64,000 nt of DNA from the NCBI RefSeq assembly GCF_009728145.1, contig NZ_WOCA01000002.1:186001-250000 (forward strand), written 5' to 3'. Origin of the DNA: Ornithinibacillus caprae. GTDB lineage: Bacteria; Bacillota; Bacilli; Bacillales; Amphibacillaceae. This document shows, piece after piece, positions 42,633-51,597 of this stretch. The first letter of the stretch is position 1. Every line of letters begins with the position of its first letter. A program made the position numbers and the translations under genes. The notes under the pieces were generated by a model that was not told the DNA's origin, did no database searches, and was given only the letters and a program-made list of their open reading frames with translations.

Positions 42633-43238
42633 ATGGGTAATGGTGAGCTACATGTTATTTCAACAGGGAAACAATCCCCAGAAAAATTAGTAGAAATTGC
42701 AGCGGTAATACACCCTTATATCGATGCTTTACATATTCGTGAAAAAACAAAAACTGCAAAAGAAATCTATGAAATTGTAAAGCTATTACTAAAAAAACAG
42801 GTCCCGATTTCTAAAATAATTATTAATGACCGACTAGATGTAGCTTATCTTATGAAGGCCCAGGGAGTTCATTTAGCGTACCATTCCTTACCCGTTGATC
42901 TTGTGAAAGAAGCCATTACTGATTTACGTGTTGGCTGTTCCGTGCATTCTTTAGATGAAGCTCTGCAAGCACAGGCTCAAGGGGCTGATTATATAACCTA
43001 CGGACATGTTTTTTCGACACAATCCAAACCAGGGTTAACTCCACGAGGGTTGAAACAATTACGATCCATTTCAATGTCTGTTACGATTCCAGTTATTGCA
43101 ATAGGTGGAATTAAACCATGTAATGTTAGGTCTGTGGTTGAATCAGGGGCCAAAGGGGTTGCTGTGATGTCAGGTATTTTAGAAGCAAATAATCCTATAG
43201 AAGCGGCAAAAGAATATGCTTTACATCTTTCTATCTAA
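42633..43238 (+). CDS. tenI: Thiazole tautomerase TenI (thiamine phosphate synthase family)
   Basis: About 201 residues of the thiamine-phosphate-synthase/TenI TIM-barrel family. Landmarks are DALHIREKTK, IIINDRLDVAYLMKAQGVHLAYHSL, GCSVHSLDEALQAQAQGADYITYGHVFST and VIAIGGIKP. The VHS-type histidine (His in GCSVHS) and His in the IREKTKT region agree with TenI, an aromatising tautomerase of thiazole phosphate, rather than ThiE. AAGGAG precedes; the start may be GTG at 42627 or ATG at 42633. It is the first gene behind the TPP riboswitch, as in Bacillus subtilis tenAI-thiOSGF. Confidence 0.88.
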   Translation: MGNGELHVISTGKQSPEKLVEIAAVIHPYIDALHIREKTKTAKEIYEIVKLLLKKQVPISKIIINDRLDVAYLMKAQGVHLAYHSLPVDLVKEAITDLRVGCSVHSLDEALQAQAQGADYITYGHVFSTQSKPGLTPRGLKQLRSISMSVTIPVIAIGGIKPCNVRSVVESGAKGVAVMSGILEANNPIEAAKEYALHLSI

Positions 43239-43261
43239 CAGCTTCTTATAAGCTAAAACTA

Positions 43262-43556
43262 CTGTTTATCCCGCATGTAAACGGGTAGGCCTACAAAAAA
43301 CGCGACATCCTGGAACTGCGATTATTCGTCCCACTTAGATATTTGTCGCATTGTCGGCACTAGCACGTCCTGTGCGTTGTAAGACCCCCACTTCAAGGCT
43401 TTGCGATGATACTAATAAGGATAAGTGGGGGCGGGATGCCCGTAAATTTCCGATTGGTTCAGAGGCCTTTAGGTCATACCATTAAGGTACTAACAAACAG
43501 CGGGGGAAGAAGAAACTTCCACTGATTGAAGATACACTTTATAAGGTGTTGTAGTG
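43262..43556 (+). ncRNA. Structured non-coding element between tenI and thiO (candidate RNA or mobile remnant)
   Basis: The 340-base gap inside an otherwise tight operon is packed with hairpins: CCCG/CGGG at 43270-43285; GCGACA (43302) with TGTCGC (43344); GCAC/GTGC at 43363-43375; CCCCCACTT (43385-43393) with AAGTGGGGG (43423-43431); CGGG/CCCG at 43432-43442; GGAAG/CTTCC at 43505-43520; and ACACTTT/AGGTGT near 43534-43550. No convincing frame crosses it. The density of pairs suggests a folded RNA or an insertion of a palindrome-rich element, perhaps of the HEARO/omega-RNA type or another mobile RNA; I could not match it with certainty to any family. Confidence 0.5.
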
Positions 43557-43578
43557 CTTGTTGGAAAGGAGATTTTTG

Positions 43579-44703
43579 ATGCCTAGCATGTATGATGCAA
43601 TTATTGTAGGGGGTGGTATCAATGGTGGTTCCATTGCTTACAGTCTTGCGAAAAGAGGGAAGAAAGTTCTTCTGTTGGAAAAGGATCGACTTGGTAGTAA
43701 GTCTTCCAATGCAGCAGCAGGGATGCTAGCTGCACAAGCTGAATTGAATGAAGATGGTCCGTTATTTCAATTAGCTAAGAAAAGCAGAGCGATGTTTCCG
43801 TTACTAGCTGAGGAAATAAAAGAATTAAGTGGAATTGATATTGAACTAGTCAATAAAGGGATGTACAAAATTGCTTTGTCTGAAGAAGAAGAACATCAGT
43901 ATAAACAAATAATCGATATTCAACGGCAAACAGGAGAATTAGCGGAATGGATCACCGGAGAGGAAGTTAGAAGGAGAGAGCCTTCCTTATCTGAAGCGAT
44001 TACTGGTGCGGTGTACATTGAAAAAGATGGGCAAGTTTCAGCTCCCAAATTAACGTTAGGATTTTTAAAAGCTGCTGCAGCTTTAGGAGTAGAGATCAAA
44101 GAATATACGGAGGTTTTATCCTTTCATGTTGAAAAAGGAAAAATAGCTGGGGTAAAAACAAACAGTGGGAATTTCGAAAGTGAGACCGTGATTGTAGCAG
44201 GTGGAGCATGGAGTCAGAAAATATTGTCGGAAGCTGACGTGAAATTGAAAACGTATCCAGTTAAGGGAGAGTGTTTTTCTGTTCTTACCCACCAACCATT
44301 GATCAATGGAACCATCTTTTCTCATGGATGTTATCTTGTTCCTAAAAAGGGCGGACGCCTTCTAGTGGGTGCAACCGTTAAGCCGAACACGTTTGATCAA
44401 ACCGTAACCGTTGATGGAATTGGCTCTCTTATGGAAAAAGCAAAAAAAATCGTGCCATCCATTGTGAATGCGGAATGGGAGAAGGCATGGGCGGGCATTC
44501 GACCACAAACGAGTGATAGCTTGCCATATTTAGGGGAACATCCAAATTATAAAGGATTATTCATTGCAACAGGGCATTTCCGCAATGGTATTTTGCTTTC
44601 TCCAATAACCGGTGAGATGATATCTAATTTGATCGATGGAGAATCTACACCGATTGATTTAACCGCTTTTCGAATCGACCGACATGTTAGAACGATTGTC
44701 TAA
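43579..44703 (+). CDS. thiO: Glycine oxidase ThiO
   Basis: A 374-residue FAD-dependent DAO-family oxidase that makes the imine of glycine for thiazole synthesis. The FAD motif (AIIVGGGINGGSIAYSLAKRGKKVLLLEKD), the SSNAAAGMLAAQAEL loop and the C-terminal GIRPQTSDSLPYLGEHPNYKGLFIATGHFRNGILLSP are typical of ThiO. The ATG at 43579 follows AAAGGAG; in-frame codons upstream to 43558 lack a site. It lies in the order thiO-thiS-thiG-thiF. Confidence 0.93.
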   Translation: MPSMYDAIIVGGGINGGSIAYSLAKRGKKVLLLEKDRLGSKSSNAAAGMLAAQAELNEDGPLFQLAKKSRAMFPLLAEEIKELSGIDIELVNKGMYKIALSEEEEHQYKQIIDIQRQTGELAEWITGEEVRRREPSLSEAITGAVYIEKDGQVSAPKLTLGFLKAAAALGVEIKEYTEVLSFHVEKGKIAGVKTNSGNFESETVIVAGGAWSQKILSEADVKLKTYPVKGECFSVLTHQPLINGTIFSHGCYLVPKKGGRLLVGATVKPNTFDQTVTVDGIGSLMEKAKKIVPSIVNAEWEKAWAGIRPQTSDSLPYLGEHPNYKGLFIATGHFRNGILLSPITGEMISNLIDGESTPIDLTAFRIDRHVRTIV

Positions 44704-44717
44704 AAGGGAGTGTAGAT

Positions 44718-44921
44718 ATGGAGTTAATAATTAATGGTGATAAAGTAGAAGTCCCAAATAAGATTACAACAGTATCTTCCTTACTACAGCACTTTGGAAT
44801 TAACCAAAAGGTAGTAATTGTGGAATTAAATCAGTCTATCTTGGAAAAAGGATCTCATCAAGAAACAACTATTTCTGATCGTGACAAAATCGAAATTGTA
44901 AACTTTGTAGGAGGCGGATGA
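44718..44921 (+). CDS. thiS: Sulfur carrier protein ThiS
   Basis: A 67-residue ubiquitin-like protein with the required C-terminal Gly-Gly (here ending VNFVGGG) that is adenylated by ThiF and thiocarboxylated. AAAAGGGAGTGTAGAT precedes the ATG. It overlaps thiG by four bases. Confidence 0.93.
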   Translation: MELIINGDKVEVPNKITTVSSLLQHFGINQKVVIVELNQSILEKGSHQETTISDRDKIEIVNFVGGG

Positions 44922-45691
44922 TGATGTTAAAAATTGGACCATATGAATTTTCATCAAGACTTTTGTTAGGTACTGGGAAATATCCGAACTTTGATGTTCA
45001 AAAAGAGGCAGTAGAGGTTTCACAGACGGAGATCCTGACGTTTTCCGTACGCAGAATGAACATTTTTGAACCTAGTCAACCAAATTTCCTAGAAAATATT
45101 GATGTACAAAAATATAAATTACTTCCTAATACGGCAGGGGCAAAGACAGCAGAAGAAGCAGTCCGAACTGCAAAACTAGCAAGAGCTTCTGGGCTTTGTG
45201 ACATGATCAAAGTAGAAGTAATTGGTTGCCAAAAAACACTTTTACCTGATCCAGTAGAAACATTGAAAGCATCAGAAGAGTTGATAAAAGAAGGTTTTAT
45301 CGTTTTACCATACACGTCGGATGATGTTTTGTTAGCAAAACGTTTAGAAGAATTAGGCTGTCACGCGATTATGCCAGGTGCTTCCCCAATTGGCTCTGGT
45401 CAAGGAATTATTAATCCATTAAATCTTAGCTTTATTATTGAACAGTCTAATGTACCTGTTATTGTTGATGCAGGGATTGGTACCCCTTCTGATGCGACTG
45501 TAGCGATGGAATTAGGAGCAGATGGTGTACTATTGAATACTGCTGTTTCAGGTGCGGAAGATCCAGTGAAAATGGCGAAAGGAATGAAACTGGCTATAGA
45601 AGCAGGACGACTAGGATATGAAGCTGGTCGCATACCGAAAAAACGTTATGCAACAGCAAGTAGTCCAATGGAAGGAATGAGCATCAGTTGA
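44918..45691 (+). CDS. thiG: Thiazole synthase ThiG
   Basis: A 257-residue TIM-barrel enzyme that builds the thiazole phosphate from deoxyxylulose phosphate, ThiS thiocarboxylate and dehydroglycine. The active-site Lys is in MIKVEVIG, and the phosphate loops read [14 protein letters not shown] and [34 protein letters not shown] lies close upstream; of three tandem ATG codons (44918, 44921, 44924) the later ones are better spaced. The stop overlaps the thiF start. Confidence 0.96.
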   Translation: MMMLKIGPYEFSSRLLLGTGKYPNFDVQKEAVEVSQTEILTFSVRRMNIFEPSQPNFLENIDVQKYKLLPNTAGAKTAEEAVRTAKLARASGLCDMIKVEVIGCQKTLLPDPVETLKASEELIKEGFIVLPYTSDDVLLAKRLEELGCHAIMPGASPIGSGQGIINPLNLSFIIEQSNVPVIVDAGIGTPSDATVAMELGADGVLLNTAVSGAEDPVKMAKGMKLAIEAGRLGYEAGRIPKKRYATASSPMEGMSIS

Positions 45692-46707
45692 GTGAACGTT
45701 ATTCCCGACAAGAATTATTCTCTCCAATAGGGAAAGATGGACAATCGAAAATTAGTAGAAAACATGTGTTAGTGATCGGTGCAGGCGCTCTTGGGACAGG
45801 GAGCGCTGAAGCACTTGTCCGTGCAGGGGTGGGGAAGCTAACCATTGTTGATCGTGATTATGTGGAATGGAGTAATCTCCAAAGACAGCAGTTGTACGTG
45901 GAGGAGGATGCCAAGCAACGTATGCCAAAAACAGTAGCTGCTGAAAAACGTCTGAGAATGATCAATTCAGAGGTGGACATTCAAGCTTCGGTGTTAGATG
46001 TATCAGTGGAAGAAATTGAACAACTGATTGATGAAGTTGATTTAATTATGGACGCTACAGATAATTTTGACATTCGCATGATTATTAACGATATTTCTCA
46101 AAAATACCAGATCCCCTGGATATATGGGGCCTGTGTGGGTAGTTATGGTATTAGTCATACCATCTTACCAGGAGAGACACCTTGCTTACATTGTTTACTC
46201 GAGACCGTTCCGATGGGGGGGGTAACATGTGATACGGCTGGAATTATTAGTCCAGCGGTTCAAATGGTTGTTGCCTATCAAACAACGGAAGCAATGAAGC
46301 TATTGGTTGAAGACTACCACGCCCTGAGAAAAAAGTTAGTTTCTTTTGATTTATGGAAAAATCATCATACAGCAATTGGTGTCGATAAACTTAAAAAGGA
46401 AGACTGTTCATCTTGTGGCCAGTCACCTACATATCCATTTCTGTCTTTTGAAAATCGGACTAAAACCGCTGTCTTATGTGGAAGAGATACGGTCCAAATT
46501 CGTCCACCAGAACGGATGAACAGAGACTTAGAAAAGCTTGCTACCATTCTTTCCGAACAAGGTGGAAGGGTTTCACTAAATCCGTATTTACTGTCTTTTC
46601 AAATTGAAAAACACCGACTTGTTCTATTTAAAGATGGTCGAGTACTTATTCATGGTACAAAAGACATTGCCAAAGCAAAGACGTTATATCACCGGTATTT
46701 AGGTTAG
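45688..46707 (+). CDS. thiF: ThiF/MoeB-type adenylyltransferase
   Basis: A 339-residue E1-like enzyme: nucleotide loop [22 protein letters not shown], the RQELFSP N-terminus, [14 protein letters not shown] and zinc cysteines in CLHCLLE and the C-terminal [11 protein letters not shown] start overlapping the thiG stop (TTGA). It activates the ThiS C-terminus; in organisms with few such enzymes it may also serve MoaD. A C-terminal extra part of about 90 residues beyond the catalytic domain has no clear motif. Confidence 0.93.
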   Translation: MSERYSRQELFSPIGKDGQSKISRKHVLVIGAGALGTGSAEALVRAGVGKLTIVDRDYVEWSNLQRQQLYVEEDAKQRMPKTVAAEKRLRMINSEVDIQASVLDVSVEEIEQLIDEVDLIMDATDNFDIRMIINDISQKYQIPWIYGACVGSYGISHTILPGETPCLHCLLETVPMGGVTCDTAGIISPAVQMVVAYQTTEAMKLLVEDYHALRKKLVSFDLWKNHHTAIGVDKLKKEDCSSCGQSPTYPFLSFENRTKTAVLCGRDTVQIRPPERMNRDLEKLATILSEQGGRVSLNPYLLSFQIEKHRLVLFKDGRVLIHGTKDIAKAKTLYHRYLG

Positions 46708-46714
46708 ATAACGA

Positions 46715-46734
46715 GGGGACAGGTCCACTGTCCC
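46715..46734. repeat. GTCCC-family repeat, small perfect hairpin
   Basis: GGGGACAGGTCCACTGTCCC forms a 7-base stem (GGGACAG/CTGTCCC). It lies between the convergent thiF and YkuK-like genes and may end both transcripts. Confidence 0.85.
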
Positions 46735-46738
46735 AAAA

Positions 46739-47269
46739 TCACTTCGTATATCGATTCGCATAACTGCTTGCTACAAATGCCTCTGGTTTAATCTTAGGCT
46801 CTAAACCTAGCGACTCCATTCTGGATACCATTTCGTTTACAAATACACGAGTTTTGTTTCGTGCTCCGGCCCCAATGTCAATATGACCTTCTATGGTAAA
46901 AGAAGCCCCTTTATAAATATTCGGCAACACAAGATCGATGAGATGTTCTTTCTTTTCTTCTGTAAACTGGGATACGACTTCTTCGGTTAACGTTGTTTCA
47001 TAAGATATTCGTTCGTGCAGATTGATCATCTTACGTGGAACCTTTACCTTGCGTATGCAAGCCCATGCCCCTTTGCGCTCTCGTTGGATGACAATTCCTG
47101 TGATAAATAACGTGTGATCGGTATGAATCTGTGAATCTGTTCCGAAAATTAAACGGTAATTCCCCAATGGATCCTTCTTTATATAGGATACAATGTGTTG
47201 AAATACCTCTTCAAAAGACATCCGTTCTTGACTTAGGTTTTGGAATATCAATTCATTATCTGGTTTCAT
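46739..47269 (-). CDS. YkuK-like protein (DUF458, RNase H-like)
   Basis: A 176-residue protein matching the DUF458/YkuK family: KDPLGNYRLIFGTDSQIHTDHTLFITGIVIQRERKGAW begins an RNase H-like beta-sheet with an Asp in GTDSQ, and the ending GHIDIGAGARNKTRVFVNEMVSRMESLG with EAFVASSYANRYTK is typical. The ATG at 47269 is supported by homology; the binding site is weak. The family has no fixed function. It stands alone, with GTCCC repeats between it and thiF. Confidence 0.82.
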   Translation of the reverse strand: MKPDNELIFQNLSQERMSFEEVFQHIVSYIKKDPLGNYRLIFGTDSQIHTDHTLFITGIVIQRERKGAWACIRKVKVPRKMINLHERISYETTLTEEVVSQFTEEKKEHLIDLVLPNIYKGASFTIEGHIDIGAGARNKTRVFVNEMVSRMESLGLEPKIKPEAFVASSYANRYTK

Positions 47270-47507
47270 AACCTTACCATTTCCCTCCCATGGAGTGGAG
47301 ATTGTATATCCTTAGTATATGTCAAAATGAACGTGCTTAGTTGATTGTAAATATTAATTAACTCTTTCTTTAGATTTTATTCATTTGAATTTGATTGGGT
47401 GTGGGGGATTAGCTCGTGAGGGAGAAATAAGGAGTGTAAGACGAGTAGTTGTTATAACAAACCATGTAGAATCGGCATATAGGGAGCAGGACTGTACTAT
47501 TTGGTGA

Positions 47508-47594
47508 AACTGGGACAAGGGACCTGACCCCAAAAAACTGGGACAAGGGACCTGACCCCAAAAAACCCCAAAAACTCACAGGTCCCTTGTCCGA
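47508..47594. repeat. GTCCC-family repeats after the carboxypeptidase gene
   Basis: Two copies of GGGACAAGGGACCTGACCCC separated by AAAAAACT, then AGGTCCCTTGTCC in the opposite sense. The pairs can fold, and the position just past the minus-strand carboxypeptidase stop suits a terminator. The rest of the 327-base gap (47270-47507) shows nothing clear. Confidence 0.88.
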
Positions 47595-47596
47595 GT

Positions 47597-49993
47597 TTAT
47601 TTTACTCTCACTTCTTTTTGATTATAATTTTTTCCATTTCCTTCAGGGTTATAGTTTTTTTCTATATTTCCAGCTACGTCCATGGAGAACCATTTAACTG
47701 TTGTGGTTTCAGTGATCGTGATGGATTCCGCTCCTTCACGTGTTCCCTTAAGTGATATCCTATCTGACTCAAATGTAGGCTTTGAACCATCTAACGTATA
47801 GAAGACGGTTGCTGGTTCACTCGTTTCAAATGAAATTTCTACAGTTCCACTAGTTTCATCCGGTACGGTTTGCAATGATGATTTTGGTAGTTGATGATCT
47901 TTTCCATATTGATGGGCGATATCAAGCATTCCAATCATTCCATTGGCAAATTCCATTGCTTCTTCATGACCTTCTTCAAATGGTGGTTGGAAACCTACAG
48001 CCTGCCAGCGTCCTGTTTCAGGGTTCCATAGATCCGCACCTACTTCAAAGTCCCAAGCGAAAATATCATGTTCATACCACAGAACATCTGCTGAGTTACC
48101 TGCTGCAGAATATAGCACATCTGGAATTGGTCCGGTTCTTCCAGGTAGGATTACGGTTCCGCGATGTTCTTTAATTGCATCTAAAATTGTTTCAGATGCT
48201 TGCCAGAAATAAGCTTCTTCACCTGCAGTTGGTCGTGGTAGTGTAGTTCGATTTTCATCATATGCTCCTGGAGGCCACATGAAGTAACCACCATAGCTGT
48301 GTATATTCATACCAAATTTAATATTCGGATTTTCTTCCGCTAACCAGATCAGATTCTTCGCTTCCGGTTCAGAGGTTTCTTCAGGTCCTGCATAACTACC
48401 TGACAGGCAATTCGTAGAACCGCCTATATAACCATCATGAACGGAACCAACAGAGTGGTTACGGTTTAAATCCACGCCCCATGAATTTCGATTAAGTGGG
48501 TCAGCAGATTCTGCTGGACAATGATTTGTCATATTCTTACGTTGGTAATTGTAATCATAGAACGAGTAATGGCCGCCGTCAGGGTTCACTGTTGGAACGA
48601 TAAAAATATCAAGGTTATTGACAAGTTTTTTCGTATCTGCGTCCGTACTGTAATTCCGCAATAATCTTTCTGCTGTTTCTATAGCTACAAGCGGTGTAAC
48701 CCATTCACGGGCATGTTCTTGAGAGTAGGCTAAAACACCAGTTTTCGAACCATCCCGATCTTTACCGATACGAATTGCTTTCACTTCGAATGGATCACGT
48801 GAAATTTCTTCAGGTGCGTTTAATCCATCGGTAAGAGTAATTTCTGTTTGCGCTTGAACAATGCCTTCACCTTGGTTATTTCGGAACGGTGTTGCCGTTA
48901 CTAAATGACCTGCTTCATCATTAATTGCTTCTATCACTTCTGCTGCTGTACTGATTGGATTCGAAGTAGAGTTGGTTGCTAGGTTTACTTCAATCGTGTC
49001 ACTGCTTACATTTACCTGTAAGTCTGCATTAGCTTGTTCTGGATTCTGTAGTTCAACTGATATCTGGTTTCCACCTTCATGACCCCATGCATGCGATGTA
49101 AGTACAATTGCCGCTCCAGGATTATTGTTCACATCACCAATAATAGCCTGTGCATTTCTTCGATAACCATTTGTTTCATATGGTAATGTTACGATCTCAG
49201 CAATTTCAGGAAATTCTTCTGCTAACTGTTCAATTCTCTCGGTTATTTCGGTTGGATCCATGTAATGATCAATAAAGTCTGTAACATAATGCTTGCCATC
49301 GTCTGGTGTTCCATCACCGATCCATTCCGTAACAGCAGATTCTGCCGATGCACCTAGACTACTAGTAATGGTTACATGTTCTGGGATGTCTTCAATGTTA
49401 AGCAATACATAATGATACAAGTATTCACCATGATCAACTTTTGGACTTAATGTAGCACTCTGTTGTTGTCCATTTTCATCTGTCCATTCTGCAGTTAAAA
49501 CATTACTTCGATAATCTCCCGCTGTTGTTTTGGTTTCTATATAGAGAAATGTTCCTGACTGATTTGTAAAGTGATTAGCTCGAAGTATATTTAGTTGATC
49601 AGCTTCTTCAGAAATTTGCTCTAGTTGGTCAACTGTATGTTGTCGTTCCGTTAAAATCTGATTGACTTCTTCATCAGAAGTAATCATTTCTATGTCATAC
49701 CCTTGTTGTAATAGATCCTCTACTTCACGGTTAGTTGCAATTGCATCCATTTCAATTTTTCCATTTTCTCTGTTCAAGTATTCTGTTAAATCGAGATCAC
49801 TTGCAACTAACTCATCTAATGCTTTTTCGTTAGGAACGGTGATGCGAATAAGTGACTTATCTTGTTCTGCTTCAAGTTCACTCATGGTTGATGCTACTGT
49901 CTGCGGACTAGACCATACAGATGAAAATCCTAAAGCTATGATACTTAGAACCGCGAGTGCCAGAGATAGCATTCTTTTTACTCCCATTTCCAT
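47597..49993 (-). CDS. Secreted M14 zinc carboxypeptidase with inserted domain and CHB_HEX-like C-terminus
   Basis: The 798-residue precursor starts at the ATG at 49993, after AGGAGGA; a TTG one codon earlier is less likely. Signal peptide to about residue 33. A pro/beta region (35-225) precedes the M14 domain. Zinc ligands are His427 and Glu430 (SQEHAREW) and His564 (NIHSYGG); the catalytic Glu is at 650 (WDFEVG), by the count from the first Met. About 110 residues (roughly 290-400, with ISVELQNPEQANADLQVNVSS) are inserted before the EVKAIRIGK strand. The C-terminal segment with TVFYTLDGSKPTF resembles a chitobiase/beta-hexosaminidase C-terminal domain. It is expected to trim C-terminal residues from extracellular peptides; carboxypeptidase T is the nearest known relative. 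Confidence 0.9.
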   Translation of the reverse strand: MEMGVKRMLSLALAVLSIIALGFSSVWSSPQTVASTMSELEAEQDKSLIRITVPNEKALDELVASDLDLTEYLNRENGKIEMDAIATNREVEDLLQQGYDIEMITSDEEVNQILTERQHTVDQLEQISEEADQLNILRANHFTNQSGTFLYIETKTTAGDYRSNVLTAEWTDENGQQQSATLSPKVDHGEYLYHYVLLNIEDIPEHVTITSSLGASAESAVTEWIGDGTPDDGKHYVTDFIDHYMDPTEITERIEQLAEEFPEIAEIVTLPYETNGYRRNAQAIIGDVNNNPGAAIVLTSHAWGHEGGNQISVELQNPEQANADLQVNVSSDTIEVNLATNSTSNPISTAAEVIEAINDEAGHLVTATPFRNNQGEGIVQAQTEITLTDGLNAPEEISRDPFEVKAIRIGKDRDGSKTGVLAYSQEHAREWVTPLVAIETAERLLRNYSTDADTKKLVNNLDIFIVPTVNPDGGHYSFYDYNYQRKNMTNHCPAESADPLNRNSWGVDLNRNHSVGSVHDGYIGGSTNCLSGSYAGPEETSEPEAKNLIWLAEENPNIKFGMNIHSYGGYFMWPPGAYDENRTTLPRPTAGEEAYFWQASETILDAIKEHRGTVILPGRTGPIPDVLYSAAGNSADVLWYEHDIFAWDFEVGADLWNPETGRWQAVGFQPPFEEGHEEAMEFANGMIGMLDIAHQYGKDHQLPKSSLQTVPDETSGTVEISFETSEPATVFYTLDGSKPTFESDRISLKGTREGAESITITETTTVKWFSMDVAGNIEKNYNPEGNGKNYNQKEVRVK

Positions 49994-50397
49994 CAATCCT
50001 CCTAAATATATTTTGATACTCGAAGTAATTATATCAATGCTTGAACAACTTTTAAATATATTTTGAATATTAAGAACAAAAATAAGTAAAACTACTTAGA
50101 AATAGATGTTTTGGCGAGTCATAAGAACTATTGGAGCAGTAGAAAGAGTATTGATTGGCTCTAGATAGTGGGGTTCTACTTTTTGAGAGGAAAAAGAACA
50201 TGCAATAAGTATGTTCAACTTTGATATGGTTGGGAAGAATGCTGGTGAATATATGAACTAACTACCTTAAATAATAACGAGTCAGCCAAGGGTTTTTTCC
50301 ACCGTCCCTCTTCTTGAAGATATATAATCGACACAACCATCATATTACCAACAAAAAAGACCATACTAAACCAAAACACAGAAAGTAGGGATAAAAC

Positions 50398-50529
50398 ATG
50401 GATGAGGATAAGAAAAAATCATCAAAAACAACCACAAACCAAGGAAGGAATCAAAGTGAAAAAGGGAAGGAGTATAATATCCGGTCAGAAAAAATCAGAT
50501 ACAAAAATGCTGACGATATTTACGAGTAG
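50398..50529 (+). CDS. Possible small basic protein, 43 residues
   Basis: An open frame of 43 codons (MDEDKKKSSKTTTNQGRN at its start, IRYKNADDIYE at its end), charged and without cysteine, like small sporulation or stress proteins of Bacillaceae. A weak site (GTAGGGATAAAAC) precedes it. It lies alone in a 660-base stretch (49994-50655) that otherwise shows only a short hairpin and repeats. Could be chance; no function claimed. Confidence 0.35.
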   Translation: MDEDKKKSSKTTTNQGRNQSEKGKEYNIRSEKIRYKNADDIYE

Positions 50530-50562
50530 GAGGGACTACTAGGGAGCTAATGATATCTAGTA

Positions 50563-50652
50563 AAAATGGGACAAGGGACCTGACCCTAAAAATTGGGACG
50601 AGGGACCTGACCCCAGAGATCATCAAAATTGGGACGAGGGACCTGACCCCAG
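50563..50652. repeat. Three GTCCC-family repeats, GGGACCTGACCCC orientation
   Basis: GGGACAAGGGACCTGACCC, GGGACGAGGGACCTGACCCC and a second copy of the latter follow each other at about 33-39-base spacing, with AGAGAT(C/T)AT text between. They lie past the end of the minus-strand zinc-ribbon gene. Confidence 0.88.
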
Positions 50653-50655
50653 AGA

Positions 50656-50871
50656 TTATCTTAAAGTTCCCTTCTTTATTAATCGGGTAATTTTATCAAT
50701 TGCTATGCCTGTTTCAAGAGAGATGTCTATTGCGTTTGAGTTTGGATTGTTTGTTAAAAATGTCTTTACTTGTTTTACGAGTTTTGCTTCCTTTTCATAG
50801 CAATCTTCGCATAAATTATTTAGTAAACTATCGATTTTTCCACAGTCTAAACACGAGCCATTCCTTTTCAT
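50656..50871 (-). CDS. YvyF-like zinc-ribbon/helix-turn-helix protein
   Basis: A 71-residue protein with an N-terminal CxxC-type zinc ribbon (CLDCG ... CEDCYEKE) and a C-terminal MerR/helix-turn-helix-like part (AIDISLETGIAIDKITRLIKKG). This is the layout of the flagellar-operon protein YvyF (TIGR03826-like), though shorter. The ATG follows GAGGTTACGT. It lies 19 bases after the CheY-like gene, in the transcript controlled by a c-di-GMP riboswitch, which fits a motility role. Confidence 0.75.
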   Translation of the reverse strand: MKRNGSCLDCGKIDSLLNNLCEDCYEKEAKLVKQVKTFLTNNPNSNAIDISLETGIAIDKITRLIKKGTLR

Positions 50872-50890
50872 ATATACGTAACCTCCAAAA

Positions 50891-51250
50891 TTATCCGTTC
50901 AAATTGTTATTTATAATTTCATTTAAATTATTAAAATTAGGTTTGACAATAAAATCTTTTGCACCAATATTAATCGCTTCAATAATGTTCATCTGTGAAC
51001 CTAAGGCTGAACACATGATTACACGAGCATTAGGATTAATTTTGATGATTTCCTTTAATGCTGTTAGTCCATTAACTTTTGGCATGGTGATATCGAGTAA
51101 AGTTAAATCTGGATGGACTTTCTTAAATTGCATAATCGCTTCAAGACCATTCGTTGCTTCCACAATTTTAAAATCGTTATGTTCGGTTATTCTCTTTTTA
51201 AGAAATGTCCTCATAAATAATGAATCGTCTGCAATCAAGACTGTTTTCAT
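50891..51250 (-). CDS. CheY-like response regulator under c-di-GMP riboswitch control
   Basis: A 119-residue single receiver domain. The acidic pocket (ADDS, residues 8-10), the phospho-acceptor Asp (LLDITMPKV), Ser/Thr switch (IMCSAL) and Lys (IVKPNF) are all in place. The ATG at 51250 is supported by GAAGGGATT; an extension to 51286 would run into the riboswitch terminator. It is the first gene after a c-di-GMP-I riboswitch and its terminator, so its expression should follow c-di-GMP level. It has no output domain and may act on the flagellar motor or on another protein. Confidence 0.9.
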   Translation of the reverse strand: MKTVLIADDSLFMRTFLKKRITEHNDFKIVEATNGLEAIMQFKKVHPDLTLLDITMPKVNGLTALKEIIKINPNARVIMCSALGSQMNIIEAINIGAKDFIVKPNFNNLNEIINNNLNG

Positions 51251-51284
51251 GTGAATCCCTTCTTCTAGATATATTTTAAGCAAC

Positions 51285-51326
51285 AAAAAAGGGTCAGACC
51301 TCTAATATTGAATAGAGACTAACCCT
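51285..51326 (-). terminator. c-di-GMP riboswitch terminator
   Basis: On the minus strand AGGGTTAGTCTCTA pairs with TAGAGGTCTGACCCT, followed by TTTTTT (51285-51290). It lies between the aptamer and the response-regulator start. Confidence 0.88.
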
Positions 51327-51332
51327 GTTATC

Positions 51333-51424
51333 ATCTTCTTCGGTAGCCCGGCTGTCTTAGCAATTGCCTTAGACCCGCAGCTTTGCGTCCTTACCTTTCA
51401 GTAAGTTTGCCATTATCGGAGGAT
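51333..51424 (-). promoter_or_regulatory. c-di-GMP-I (GEMM) riboswitch
   Basis: On the minus strand the GEMM-I blocks are present in order: ATGGCAAAC, a GAAA tetraloop hairpin (TTACTGAAAGGTAA), GGACGCAAAGC, GGTCTAA with the second helix, and GCCGGGCTACCGAA (tetraloop-receptor side and P1 closure). The terminator that follows indicates attenuation. A TATAAT box (minus) at 51439-51444 is the likely promoter -10. Confidence 0.95.
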
Positions 51425-51597
51425 GTCTCAAAATTATGATTATATAGTACTATTGTACCGTATAAGTTATAGTTCGTGAAGGTTTTTGTAGGAATTTGTC
51501 GGAAAAATAGTAAAGAGATATTCTGTGGGGAGGAAAACTGGAGGATATTTAGGTTAAAAATTTGTGACTGTGGTAAGTTTGTTTTGAACATTAATGA

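Noticed and set aside
43239-43578. T-box or second TPP element before thiO
   Set aside because: No T-box sequence or THI blocks occur; the structure is of another kind.
50700-51254. 184-codon plus-strand open frame
   Set aside because: It is antisense to the well-supported zinc-ribbon and CheY-like genes and their start regions.
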